From an uncultured Clostridia bacterium (lineage in GTDB: Bacteria; Bacillota; Clostridia; Christensenellales; Borkfalkiaceae), in NCBI GenBank assembly GCA_947630325.1, contig CANRHB010000001.1:29579-93578 (forward strand): 64,000 nt of DNA, read 5' to 3'. This document shows positions 31,640-40,026 of the stretch, piece after piece; the stretch's first letter is position 1, and every line of letters begins with the position of its first letter. Position numbers and translations under genes: made by a program. Below the pieces are notes generated by a model. The model was not told the origin of the DNA. It ran no database searches and saw only the letters and a program-made list of their open reading frames with translations.

Positions 31640-34243
31640 ATGTTACACTATACCTTAGACGCAAAAAAGCGGGGCGTTGACGTCTCCAAACATCTGTACG
31701 GCCTCTTTTTCGAGGACATCAACCAGGCCGCAGACGGCGGTATGAACGCCGAAATGGTCATCAACAACTCCTTTGAGTTCGGCTACTTTACATACGACGA
31801 CTACAGCGCCGAAAGCACCGTGGAGGCCCGCAAGCAAAAGGGGTTCTATTGGGATATTTACGGCGCGGGTCCCCGCAAGATCACGACGGACGGCGGCATG
31901 AACAAGAATAACCCGTCCTACCTTCTCCTCAACGTCGGCGGCATCTATCATCTCGAAAACCCCGGCTATTACACCGTGGGCGGGTACGACAATTACGGAA
32001 TGCCCGTCACGAACGGCGAGACCTATCACTTCTCCATGTGGGTGAAGAGGCTCGGCTTTAAGGGGGTCGCAAAGGTCTTTATCAAGGGGGCGCACGGGCG
32101 GCATACCACCATCGGCGAGATCAAAATCCCCGAAGGCGCCGACGGCGACTGGATCAAAGTTTCCACCTCGGTCGTCGCCGAAAAGGACACGATGGGGCGG
32201 CTCTCCATCACTTTGGAGGGGAACGGCAAACTCGGCATCGACTATGTCTCCCTGCTCCCCGCGACCGTTTGGGGGGACCCCGATAAGTACCGCAACGGCA
32301 AGCTCTCTCCCCGCATCGTGGAGGCGTTAAAGGCCTGCCATCCCTCCTTTCTGCGCTTCCCCGGCGGCTGTGTGGTGGAAGGGGACGTCAGTTTCGACTA
32401 CCAATACAAATGGCGGGAGACGGTGGGTCCCCTCGAGCAACGCCGCCAGATCCCCAACGTTTGGCGGTATATGCAGAGCTATGGCATCGGGTTCTATGAA
32501 TATTTCTGCCTGTGCGAGGACCTCAAAATGGCGCCTCTGCCCGTGCTCCACTGCGGCGTGCTCTGCCAGATCCGCATGGGCGAACAGCGCAAGACGGGCT
32601 ACCAGCGCATCGTCCCCGGCACCGAAAAGTTCCAAAAAGAAGTCATCGACAACGTTGCTGACCTCATCTTCTTTGCAAAGGGGGACATCGCCTCGAGCGA
32701 CAAGAACGAGAGCTATTGGGCGAAGGTGCGCTCGGACATGGGGCACCCCGCTCCCTTCGAACTCGAATATGTCGGCATCGGCAACGAGAATTGGGGCTAT
32801 GAGTACTTCGACAACTTCGCCTCCTGCCTTCTCGGGGTCCGCCAATACATGTACAAGGGGCGGCAGACCGACCTTTTGAAACTCTTTGGGATCACCGTGG
32901 TGACGAGCGCGGGCGTGGACATCCGTCCGCAGGACAGCAACGACAGCTGGAAGATCATCAACGAAAAGTACCGCGACATGATCGTGGACGAGCATGTGTA
33001 CAACTCCTACCAGTGGTTCATCGACAACACCAAGCGATACGACTGTTACGACAGAGGCGGCGCGAAAGTGTTCATGGGCGAATATGCGATGCACACGATG
33101 TCGGACGGCAGGGGACGGCTCAACGGGGACAACAACCTGCGCTCTGCTTTGAGCGAGGCCGCCTTCCTCACGGGGTGCGAACGCAACTCGGACGTCGTGA
33201 AAATGACCTGCTATGCGCCCCTGTTCGCCTCCACCTATCACTACCGCTGGACCCCGAATATGATCTGGTTCAACCCCCGCGAAGTGATGCTCACCCCCAA
33301 CTACTACGTGCAGCAGATGTTCGCGGGCAATGTGGGAAGCTATACCCTTACGGACGTCGCGCCCGTGGACGGCAACAACGCAGGCGGGCTCCTCATCGGC
33401 GGGCATAGGACGGCGAGCGCAGTCTCCAAAGTGGAAGTGTACGACCGCAAGAGCGGCAAACTTTTATATGGGCACGACTTCAAGGACGGCTTGGGCGGAT
33501 GGAAGGTCTATCCCAACTGCCGCGGCGGCCACATCGAGAACGGCGAGCTCATCATCGAGGAGAGCGACGCGTTCAACGGCTTCTACTATGACGCGCAGGA
33601 TTTTGCCGAGTGCAACGTGGAGATCTCCTTCCGCCGTCTCTATGGGGAACAGAGTTTCATCGCGGGCGTCGGCGTGAAGGACGTGCGGGACGCCGGCACC
33701 ATGGACAACGCAGGGTTCTCCATCTGCTGTCAATACGGCAAGAACCACAAGGGCTATGACGTCTCCTTTGACAAGCGGGTGGACTTCATGCGCACCGTCT
33801 GCGAGATGATGGGCAAGGACAAGTTCCTCGGCTACTCTCCCGAGGGCAACGTCATGCGCCTCGAATACACCGAAAAGACGTTCACGGCAAGCATTCTGCT
33901 CGGTGGGCAATGGCATGAAGTGCTCTTCAAGAACATCTGGAAGGTCAACGAGCGGGTGTTCAACAGCGTGACGGTAGGGGAGGACGGCAAGATCTATTTG
34001 AAGGTCGTCAACGTCTCTGGGAAGGATGAGGAGATGGAGGCGGTTTTGAAGAACTTCCCCAAAAAGACGAAGGCGACGGTCACGACCCTCTGGCACGAGG
34101 ACCCCACGGTCATCAACGAGATCGGCGTGCGTTACGGCAAGACGGTGAATATCCGGCCCGAAACGCAGGAGATCGCGCTCGACGGCGACGTCTTGAAGGC
34201 GACGGTCAAGAACAACTCCGTGAGCGTATTCGTGCTCGAATAA
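31640..34243 (+). CDS. Alpha-L-arabinofuranosidase, GH51 type
   Basis: Releases arabinose from plant arabinan or arabinoxylan side chains. The 867-residue protein has no signal peptide, so it acts inside the cell on imported oligosaccharides. It opens with SKHLYGLFFEDINQAADGG. The catalytic barrel has acid/base Glu in GIGNENWGYE (about residue 382) and nucleophile Glu in FMGEYAMH (about 481). A beta-domain insert (about 95-215) resembles a carbohydrate-binding module, and an extra beta-sandwich region follows the barrel (about 590-740). It is longer than simple GH51 enzymes (about 500). It has its own promoter and terminator. Confidence 0.88.
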   Translation: MLHYTLDAKKRGVDVSKHLYGLFFEDINQAADGGMNAEMVINNSFEFGYFTYDDYSAESTVEARKQKGFYWDIYGAGPRKITTDGGMNKNNPSYLLLNVGGIYHLENPGYYTVGGYDNYGMPVTNGETYHFSMWVKRLGFKGVAKVFIKGAHGRHTTIGEIKIPEGADGDWIKVSTSVVAEKDTMGRLSITLEGNGKLGIDYVSLLPATVWGDPDKYRNGKLSPRIVEALKACHPSFLRFPGGCVVEGDVSFDYQYKWRETVGPLEQRRQIPNVWRYMQSYGIGFYEYFCLCEDLKMAPLPVLHCGVLCQIRMGEQRKTGYQRIVPGTEKFQKEVIDNVADLIFFAKGDIASSDKNESYWAKVRSDMGHPAPFELEYVGIGNENWGYEYFDNFASCLLGVRQYMYKGRQTDLLKLFGITVVTSAGVDIRPQDSNDSWKIINEKYRDMIVDEHVYNSYQWFIDNTKRYDCYDRGGAKVFMGEYAMHTMSDGRGRLNGDNNLRSALSEAAFLTGCERNSDVVKMTCYAPLFASTYHYRWTPNMIWFNPREVMLTPNYYVQQMFAGNVGSYTLTDVAPVDGNNAGGLLIGGHRTASAVSKVEVYDRKSGKLLYGHDFKDGLGGWKVYPNCRGGHIENGELIIEESDAFNGFYYDAQDFAECNVEISFRRLYGEQSFIAGVGVKDVRDAGTMDNAGFSICCQYGKNHKGYDVSFDKRVDFMRTVCEMMGKDKFLGYSPEGNVMRLEYTEKTFTASILLGGQWHEVLFKNIWKVNERVFNSVTVGEDGKIYLKVVNVSGKDEEMEAVLKNFPKKTKATVTTLWHEDPTVINEIGVRYGKTVNIRPETQEIALDGDVLKATVKNNSVSVFVLE

Positions 34244-34306
34244 CTCTTTACGGAAACATTATACCACGCATTTTGCGCCGATAGGGGCGTAAGTGCCAAA
34301 AATTTT

Positions 34307-34363
34307 ACAGCCCTGTTGCGCCTTTTTCCCAAGGCACGCAACGGGGCTGTTGTTTTATTTTTC
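34307..34363 (+). terminator. Terminator after the GH51 gene
   Basis: ACAGCCCTGTTGCG (34307) and CGCAACGGGGCTGT (34337) pair with one mismatch and are followed by TGTTTTATTTTT. A pyrimidine-rich low-complexity stretch follows to about 34440. Confidence 0.85.
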
Positions 34364-34487
34364 TCTTTTTCTATTTCTTTTTTTATTTCTTTCTCTTTAT
34401 TTATATCTATATCTGCTTCGTTTGCTTCATTTGCTTCAAATCCGTCATGGTTTTTTATGACAAAACCCATCGAGCCCTCCTGCGGTT

Positions 34488-34616
34488 CTTAAAATGTCAT
34501 TTCGAGCCGCCGCACGTTCCCAAATGTCATGTCGACCGAAGTGGAGACATCTCTACCGCATTATAATAAGGCGAGATTTCTCCACGCGCCGCATAGCGGC
34601 TTGGTCGAAATGACAT
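34488..34616. repeat. Interspersed repeat, near-identical to the one at 31.3 kb
   Basis: AATGTCATGTCGACCGAAGT...GAGACATCTCTACC, then ATTATAATAAGGCGAGATT..., ending GGTCGAAATGACA. About 95 bases match 31303-31392 with few differences. The ends are inverted copies. A partial extra copy lies at 34492-34506. From 34617 to 34711 only a C-rich hairpin is seen. Confidence 0.75.
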
Positions 34617-34711
34617 CATTTAGGACGGGCAGTCAGAACCCCCACCACCGCCTGACGGCTGAGCCGCCCCCTTCAAAGGGGGCAGCTCTTCCCCTCATTT
34701 CTCTCCTCCAA

Positions 34712-34741
34712 GTCATAACCGAGGGTCTTGTCCCATAAAAT
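34712..34741 (+). promoter_or_regulatory. Possible sigma-E-like promoter before spoIIIAA
   Basis: GTCATAA (34712) and CATAAAAT (34734) are spaced 15 bases apart, close to mother-cell sigma-E boxes. The start would then be at or next to the spoIIIAA ATG, giving a leaderless message. Weak evidence. Confidence 0.35.
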
Positions 34742-34747
34742 AGAGCG

Positions 34748-35578
34748 ATGCTGGAATTTCTTCCCCCGCGAATTGCTTCCGCCGTGCGGTATGTCGACCT
34801 CTCGCGCCTGTACGAGCTCCGTCTCCGCGCCGAAAAACCGCTCTCCGCAAACCTCGGCGGCACGTTCGTCTTTTTGGGGGAACACGGCGTCTGTCCAAAA
34901 AACCGCGCCCTTCTTCCCACGCAAAAGGAGCTTGAAGAGGCGCTCTTTGCGGCAAGCGGCTATTCCGTCTACTCGGTGGAGAACGAACTCAAACAGGGAT
35001 TTTTGACGGCGGACGGGGTGCGTATCGGGCTGGCAGGCACCTTTGTGTACGAGAACGGACAGGTCCTTTCCGTGCGGGAGATCACCTCCCTCTGCCTGCG
35101 CATTCCGCATGAAATTTTCGGATGTGCGGAGGAAATCTACCGCCAATGCCTTGAAAACGGGCTTTGCTCTCTTCTCATCATGGCGCCGCCCGGGGAGGGG
35201 AAAACCACCCTTTTGCGCGACCTTGCGCGCCTTGTTTGCCTGCGCAAGTGCCGCAACGTCCTCGTGTGCGACGAGAGGGGAGAACTCTCCGCGGGCGATT
35301 TGGGAGCGACCTCCGACTGCATGAAGTTCGCCGACAAACTTACCGCCTTCACTGCGGGGATCCGCGCCATGAGGCCCGACGTCATCGTCACGGACGAGCT
35401 TCTGCCCACGGACTATCCCGCGGTCAGTCGGGCGGTGGGGGCGGGGGTGCACGTGTTTGCCTCGGCGCACCTTGTCCGCTTTGCCGACGCGCCCCCGCTC
35501 TTTTCCCGCTATATTTTGCTCGACGGGCTGGGGCACATCGGAAAAATTCTTGACGAAAGGGGGGCCGTATGTGGTTGA
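34748..35578 (+). CDS. spoIIIAA: Stage III sporulation protein AA (ATPase)
   Basis: Mother-cell secretion-type ATPase of the SpoIIIA-SpoIIQ feeding channel. The 276-residue protein has an N-terminal beta region (LRLRAEKPLSANLGG), family block ADGVRIGLAGTFVYENG, Walker A APPGEGKTTLLRDLAR (about residue 144), VCDERGEL and MRPDVIVTDEL (Walker B). It is the first of eight tightly packed spoIIIA genes. The ATG at 34748 has no clear ribosome site. The spoIIIAB start overlaps its end. Confidence 0.94.
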   Translation: MLEFLPPRIASAVRYVDLSRLYELRLRAEKPLSANLGGTFVFLGEHGVCPKNRALLPTQKELEEALFAASGYSVYSVENELKQGFLTADGVRIGLAGTFVYENGQVLSVREITSLCLRIPHEIFGCAEEIYRQCLENGLCSLLIMAPPGEGKTTLLRDLARLVCLRKCRNVLVCDERGELSAGDLGATSDCMKFADKLTAFTAGIRAMRPDVIVTDELLPTDYPAVSRAVGAGVHVFASAHLVRFADAPPLFSRYILLDGLGHIGKILDERGAVCG

Positions 35579-36033
35579 AATTCTGCTTGGCGGGGCTTGT
35601 GATCGCCTTCTGCACCCTGCTCGGCTACTTTGCCGCGGGGAAATACCGCGCCCGCAGGAACTTTTTTACGCAGTGGAGCGACTTCAATGAAAACTATCTT
35701 GCCGAACTCAAATACCGCCGCGCGCCTCTGCCCGAATTTTTGAAGGAGTGCAAACTTACGGGGGAATTCGGCAAAGCCGCACAAAAGGCGCTCGGGGGGA
35801 AGGAGGAGCTTTCCGCTTCCTTTCTTACCGAGGAGGAAAAAAAGGACGCGCTCGTCTACTTCGCACAACTCGGGCGGGGGGATTCCCGCTCCCAACTCGG
35901 CTTTTTTGAGGGAAAGCGCGCCCCGCTCCTCGTGAAAAAAGAGGGGGCCGAAAAGGACGCCAAGGAGAGGGGAGAACTCTATCTGAAATTAGGGCTTTTG
36001 GCAGGGCTTGCCTTCGTCATTCTCATCGTGTAA
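35569..36033 (+). CDS. spoIIIAB: Stage III sporulation protein AB
   Basis: The 154-residue protein has an N-terminal TM helix (about 3-22), a cytoplasmic helical domain (LAELKYRRAPLPEFLKE...LSASFLTEEEKKDALVYFAQLGRGD) and a C-terminal TM helix (about 136-153). The family resembles GspF-like platform proteins of secretion systems. It overlaps spoIIIAA by 10 bases; the gap to spoIIIAC is 2 bases. Confidence 0.9.
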   Translation: MWLKFCLAGLVIAFCTLLGYFAAGKYRARRNFFTQWSDFNENYLAELKYRRAPLPEFLKECKLTGEFGKAAQKALGGKEELSASFLTEEEKKDALVYFAQLGRGDSRSQLGFFEGKRAPLLVKKEGAEKDAKERGELYLKLGLLAGLAFVILIV

Positions 36034-36035
36034 AT

Positions 36036-36236
36036 ATGGACATCTCGATCATCTTCAAACTTGCGGCGATCGGCATTCTCATCACCGTCGTCTGCCAACT
36101 GCTCAAAAAGTCCGACCGCGACGACATTGCGACCGTTGTCTCCATCGTCGGGCTCGTGATCGCGCTTACGATCGCCGTCACCATGATCGGCGACCTGTTC
36201 TCGACCATCAAAGAGATTTTCGATCTCAATGTGTAG
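36036..36236 (+). CDS. spoIIIAC: Stage III sporulation protein AC
   Basis: The 66-residue integral membrane protein has two TM helices (about 7-22 and 33-55) joined by LKKSDRDDIATVV, the usual size and pattern for this family. Part of the membrane base of the feeding channel. No separate promoter; in the spoIIIA operon between AB and AD. Confidence 0.92.
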   Translation: MDISIIFKLAAIGILITVVCQLLKKSDRDDIATVVSIVGLVIALTIAVTMIGDLFSTIKEIFDLNV

Positions 36237-36239
36237 CCT

Positions 36240-36632
36240 ATGATCTTTCAACTCGTCGGCATTGCGTTCATCACCGCCGTCGCCGCCATTCTGCTCAAAG
36301 CGACAAAGCCCGAACTCTCCCTCGCCGTGACGATCGCGGGAAGCATCATCCTCCTTCTCTTTGTCTTTGACCTGCTCGGGGGGACCGTCTCCATCTTCCG
36401 CAAGATCGCCGAAATGACGGGCATCGAAAGTTCCCTTGTAAAGGCGGTGCTCAAGATGATCGGAATCGGGTACCTCGTCGAATTCAGCGCGGGCATTTTA
36501 AGCGACTTCGGGCAGAATTCCCTTGCGGACAAGCTCGTGTTCTGCGGGAAGGTCATCATCTTGGTGCTCGCCGTCCCCATTCTCGAAAACGTGCTCTCTC
36601 TCATCGTAAAACTCTTGGGGCTCATCAAATGA
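36240..36632 (+). CDS. spoIIIAD: Stage III sporulation protein AD
   Basis: The 130-residue protein has four predicted TM helices and the family segment LLKATKPELSLAVTIAGSIILL, followed by IGYLVEFSAGILSDFGQNSLADKLVFCGKVIIL. Its stop overlaps the spoIIIAE start by 4 bases. Membrane component of the channel. Confidence 0.92.
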   Translation: MIFQLVGIAFITAVAAILLKATKPELSLAVTIAGSIILLLFVFDLLGGTVSIFRKIAEMTGIESSLVKAVLKMIGIGYLVEFSAGILSDFGQNSLADKLVFCGKVIILVLAVPILENVLSLIVKLLGLIK

Positions 36633-37834
36633 AAGTTATCAAGCAAAAAAGAATGCCGCGCGCGCTTCTATATGCCGCCCTTTTTCTGCTCCTCTTGCTC
36701 ATTTTTCTTCCCGCCTCTTCTCCCGTAAAAGCCGAAGCGGCGGACCCTGCAAAAGAGGGGATGGAGGAACTTGAAGAGCGCATCGACACCCTCCTTGGCG
36801 CGCTCGACACGGAGGAACTTCAAAACTATCTCGACAAACTCTCCGAGTTCCGCGGCGTCTCTGTAAAGGACAGCTTGAAGGCGATGATAGAGGGGGATTA
36901 CCGCCTCGACTATCAAAGTCTCGGAGAGGCGGTGCTCGGGCTCGTCTGGGACGAGGCTGCGCTGCTTTTGCCCGCTTTTGCCGTCATTCTGGCAGTTTCT
37001 CTCCTCTGTGGAATACTAAACTCTGCGAAAAGTGGCTTTTTGCATAGTACTATGTCAGACATAATAGGCTTCGTCGGCTACCTTGCGGTGGGTTCGGTGG
37101 TGCTTGCCTGCCTCACTTCGGCGATCGCGCAGTGCTTCGAAACGGTGGAGAGTATGCGCAAGCAGATGGAACTCGTCTATCCGCTCCTCTTGACCCTGAT
37201 GGCGGCAAGCGGGGGAACGGTGTCTGCCGCAGTCTACCGCCCCGCGGTGGCGTTCATGAGCGGGGGCATCTGCAAGCTGTTCGAAAGCGTCGTTCTGCCC
37301 GTCGCCGTCGTCACTGTCGTCCTGTCCTTTGTGGGAAATTTATCGGACGGCGTCAAGACGGAGAAACTCGGCGACTTCTTCAAGAGCATTTCCAAGTGGC
37401 TCATCGGGCTGTGCCTCGGGCTTTTCAGCCTCTTTTTGACCGTGCAGGGAATGACTTCGGCGCAGTACGACGGTCTCTCCCTTCGAGCCGTCAAGTACGT
37501 CGTCTCGGGGTCGGTGCCCGTCGTCGGGGGGTTTCTCTCGGGGGGAATGGACCTCATCGTCGCGGGGAGCGCCCTCATCAAGAACGCCCTCGGCGCCTTT
37601 TCGGTGTTCGTGCTCCTCGGCACGGTCGCAAAGCCCCTCCTTTTGTTCGGGGTATTGGGGCTCTTTTTGCGGCTGTCCGCGGCGGTCACCGAGCCCGTCG
37701 GCGGCAAAATTCCCACCCTTTTGTCCCGTCTTGCGGGCGATCTCGGCTATTTTACGGCGGGAATGCTCTCCGTCGCCTTTCTCTACTTCCTCACCCTCCT
37801 GCTCCTCGTCTGCTCCTCGGGGGTGATCATTTGA
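36629..37834 (+). CDS. spoIIIAE: Stage III sporulation protein AE
   Basis: The 401-residue polytopic protein has a signal-like TM at residues 8-30, a short extracellular helical part and then about seven TM helices, the usual size. It has an odd in-frame 24-base palindromic segment at 37043-37066, encoding HSTMSDII, with codons (CAT AGT ACT) unlike the GC-rich neighbourhood; nearly the same 24 bases occur in dxs. It overlaps AD and AF. Likely part of the export gate of the feeding channel. Confidence 0.93.
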   Translation: MKVIKQKRMPRALLYAALFLLLLLIFLPASSPVKAEAADPAKEGMEELEERIDTLLGALDTEELQNYLDKLSEFRGVSVKDSLKAMIEGDYRLDYQSLGEAVLGLVWDEAALLLPAFAVILAVSLLCGILNSAKSGFLHSTMSDIIGFVGYLAVGSVVLACLTSAIAQCFETVESMRKQMELVYPLLLTLMAASGGTVSAAVYRPAVAFMSGGICKLFESVVLPVAVVTVVLSFVGNLSDGVKTEKLGDFFKSISKWLIGLCLGLFSLFLTVQGMTSAQYDGLSLRAVKYVVSGSVPVVGGFLSGGMDLIVAGSALIKNALGAFSVFVLLGTVAKPLLLFGVLGLFLRLSAAVTEPVGGKIPTLLSRLAGDLGYFTAGMLSVAFLYFLTLLLLVCSSGVII

Positions 37835-38304
37835 GCGGCTACATTCTCGCCGTGGCGGGGGCGGTGCTCCTCTCCGCCGCGCTCTCCGTCATTCTGCCCG
37901 CGGGGAAGATGGGGGCGTTCCTCAAGGGAATGAGCCGCCTTCTCGTGTTTGCCGTGCTCTTGGGCCCCCTCGTGTCGCTGATGACAAAGAAGGAACTCTC
38001 CCTTGGGAGCGCAAAGGTGGGGGAGGACAGCGGCTACCTTCTCGAGTGCGCCGCCCTTCTCTCAGAGAGAGACGAGGAGGAGATCGCTTCTTTTTTGGAG
38101 AGCGAATACTCCCTTTCCTCGGCGGTCGTCGTCACGCGCGACCCTGCGGGAGGGTTCCCGATCGCAAAAATCAAAGTAAATCTTTCGGCAGACGGCATAA
38201 TCGGACAAGACGCGCATATAGATATTGCAGACTGCATCCGCACGGCGATCGCGGAAAAGTATTCCTGCGGGGAGGGGCTCATCGAAGTGGTATGGGAAGA
38301 ATAA
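37831..38304 (+). CDS. spoIIIAF: Stage III sporulation protein AF (TTG start)
   Basis: The 157-residue protein has two N-terminal TM helices (about 2-22 and 33-52) and a soluble domain ending in IDIADCIRTAIAEKYSCGEGLIEVVW, a ring-building-like motif. I use TTG at 37831, which overlaps the AE stop (TTGA); no ATG or GTG is available before the first TM helix. It overlaps spoIIIAG by 13 bases. Confidence 0.85.
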   Translation: MSGYILAVAGAVLLSAALSVILPAGKMGAFLKGMSRLLVFAVLLGPLVSLMTKKELSLGSAKVGEDSGYLLECAALLSERDEEEIASFLESEYSLSSAVVVTRDPAGGFPIAKIKVNLSADGIIGQDAHIDIADCIRTAIAEKYSCGEGLIEVVWEE

Positions 38305-38633
38305 GAGAACTTCTGCAAAACCGCACCGTCCGCGCCGTCCTGCTTGCCGCATTTGCCCTTCTGCTCCTGCTTGCCGTGGGGCTGACCTTCGGAAAGCGTT
38401 CCTCTTCCTATGAGCCTACCGAGACGGAGACGCGGCTTTCCCGCCTGCTCACCGAGATCGAGGGGGTGGAGGAGGCGACCGCCATGATCGCGGAGGAGGA
38501 CGGCAGGGCGGTAAGCGCCGTCGTCCTGTTCGGGGGGAAGGACAGCATTCTCGTCCGTTCGCGCATCCTCGACATCACCTCCGCCATGCTCCGCCTCGAC
38601 AAGAAGGACGTGCAGATCTATCTGCGATCTTAA
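38292..38633 (+). CDS. spoIIIAG: Stage III sporulation protein AG, short form
   Basis: The 113-residue protein has an N-terminal TM helix (about 16-33) and a compact ring-building-motif domain (LSRLLTEIEGVEEATAMIAEEDGRAVSAVVLFGG...ITSAMLRLDKKDVQIYL). SpoIIIAG of Bacillus is about 230 residues, with a long beta insertion in this domain that forms the ring wall; that insertion is absent here. The ATG at 38292 is inside the end of spoIIIAF. Identity is clear from position and motif. Confidence 0.83.
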   Translation: MGRIRELLQNRTVRAVLLAAFALLLLLAVGLTFGKRSSSYEPTETETRLSRLLTEIEGVEEATAMIAEEDGRAVSAVVLFGGKDSILVRSRILDITSAMLRLDKKDVQIYLRS

Positions 38634-38659
38634 AAATTATGAAAAAAGGAGATAAAGTT

Positions 38660-39148
38660 ATGTCCAACACCAAAAAAATCGCACTGATGTCCACCCTCGT
38701 ACTGCTCCTTGCAGTCACCGCCGTGTTCAACTTTGTGCTTGCCGGCACCCGTTCCGCGGATGTAGACGCCAGCAACGCCCAGAGCGTGAACTTCTTCACC
38801 TCCCACCGCGCCGAGCGCAACTCCACGCGGAGCGAAGAGTTCGTCCAGCTCGACGGCATCATCTCCGCCTATGCCGCCGACACGCAGGAATACGCCGAGG
38901 CCATCGCCGAAAAGCAGAAAATGGTCTCCATCATGGAGGATGAACTCGTGCTCGAGACGATGATCCGCTCTCTCGGCTTTTCGGACGCGGTGGTCGTCAT
39001 CGGCTCCGACTCCGAAAACGTGAACATCTTCATCAATTCGAGCGAACTCAACGCCGAAACAGCCCTCAAGATCTACTCCATCTTCGAAGATGAGAAGGAA
39101 CTTCGGGACGGAAATATCGTAATTATGCCTATTTATGCGGAAAGTTGA
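38660..39148 (+). CDS. spoIIIAH: Stage III sporulation protein AH
   Basis: The 162-residue protein has an N-terminal TM helix (about 7-23), then a helical stalk (SEEFVQLDGIISAYAADTQEYAEAIAEKQ) and a YscJ/FliF-like ring-building domain (LVLETMIRSLGFSDAVVVIG...NVNIFINSSEL). It pairs with forespore SpoIIQ (or its clostridial equivalent) across the two membranes. The ATG at 38660 follows AAAGGAGAT; an ATG at 38639 is in frame but poorly placed. Last gene of the operon. Confidence 0.92.
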   Translation: MSNTKKIALMSTLVLLLAVTAVFNFVLAGTRSADVDASNAQSVNFFTSHRAERNSTRSEEFVQLDGIISAYAADTQEYAEAIAEKQKMVSIMEDELVLETMIRSLGFSDAVVVIGSDSENVNIFINSSELNAETALKIYSIFEDEKELRDGNIVIMPIYAES

Positions 39149-39207
39149 GCAAAAATAGTGGTAAAATAAAAAAAGATGTGCTATAATGCTACCGTGAGGT
39201 GTAAATT

Positions 39208-39585
39208 ATGGCAAGTATCAGATACAATCCCAACGGACAAAAGGGCAGAATTTCATATAATGCGGACATCGTAAGCGGCATCGTCGTTTTGAGTTTGCAG
39301 GAGACGGAGGGCATCGAACTCGTCCCCTCCAAGAGCAAGGGCATCAAAATTTGCTTTGAAAAAGAGGGCATCTTTGCGGATATCTCCGTCATCGCCCACT
39401 ATGGCTACAACGTGCCCGAACTCGCCTATTCCATCCAGCAGACGGTGAAACAGATGGTGGAGTCGATGACCAAGTTCAAGATCGCCAAGATCGATATTCA
39501 CGTGCAGAGCGTGATCTTCCCTTCGGCGCCAGTGTCCAATCCGCCTGTACCCGCGGAAGAGGGTGAACGGGAAAAAATCGGTTGA
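39208..39585 (+). CDS. Asp23/Gls24-family envelope stress protein
   Basis: 125 residues, Asp23 (DUF322) family: SYNADIVSGIVVLSLQETEGIELV, GIFADISVIAHYGYNVPELAYSIQQTVKQMVESMT and IDIHVQSVIF. Members sit on the inner membrane face and affect envelope homeostasis. In Clostridia the gene commonly precedes nusB, as here. GTGAGGTG precedes the ATG, and TATAAT at 39182 suggests its own promoter, though no good -35 box is seen. Confidence 0.9.
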   Translation: MASIRYNPNGQKGRISYNADIVSGIVVLSLQETEGIELVPSKSKGIKICFEKEGIFADISVIAHYGYNVPELAYSIQQTVKQMVESMTKFKIAKIDIHVQSVIFPSAPVSNPPVPAEEGEREKIG

Positions 39586-39633
39586 GAACGTTCCCTTTCC
39601 GTGCGGAAGGGGAATTTCTCGTAAAGGAGCAAT

Positions 39634-40026
39634 ATGAGAAGCGACGCGAGAGAAGCGGCGTTCCGCATCGTGTTTGCCTCCCTCTATGGCGGGGACAGCG
39701 GCGAGGGATTCCGAAAGAAACTTTATAAGTCGTTCCGCCTCAGCGAGGAGGAGACCGCCTTTGCGGAGAACCTCGTCGACCTTGCCGAGGAGCACGGCGA
39801 AGAACTCAACCGAAAGATAGAGGAAAAGGTCACCCGCTTTGCGGGCTACCGCATCTTTCCCGTGGACAGGGCGGTGATGCTCGTCGCCCTCGCGGAGATC
39901 CTCTATGTGGAGGAGGTGCCGCCCGTCGTCTCGGTGAGCGAAGCGGCGGCTCTTGCAAGAAAGTACTCCGCGGAGACGTCGGCAAGTTTCGTCAACGGGG
40001 TGCTGGGAGGATTTATCAACAAATGA
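39634..40026 (+). CDS. nusB: Transcription antitermination factor NusB
   Basis: Binds boxA RNA with NusE in rRNA antitermination. The 130-residue helical protein starts MRSDAREAAFRIVFASLYGGD and ends SVSEAAALARKYSAETSASFVNGVLGGF, the family C-terminal block. AAAGGAGCA precedes the ATG. It overlaps folD by 4 bases (ATGA). Confidence 0.94.
   Translation: MRSDAREAAFRIVFASLYGGDSGEGFRKKLYKSFRLSEEETAFAENLVDLAEEHGEELNRKIEEKVTRFAGYRIFPVDRAVMLVALAEILYVEEVPPVVSVSEAAALARKYSAETSASFVNGVLGGFINK

Noticed and set aside
32327-33406. Long minus-strand open frame opposite the GH51 gene
   Set aside because: Shadow of the GH51 coding sequence, His/Val-rich composition typical of antisense frames.
34364-34440. 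Pyrimidine-rich tract as a possible CRISPR-like or satellite array
   Set aside because: Units are irregular and no spacers are present; simple low-complexity DNA.
34132-34470. Minus-strand open frame with Glu/Lys/Asn repeats
   Set aside because: Produced by the pyrimidine-rich low-complexity stretch after the GH51 terminator; no start signals.
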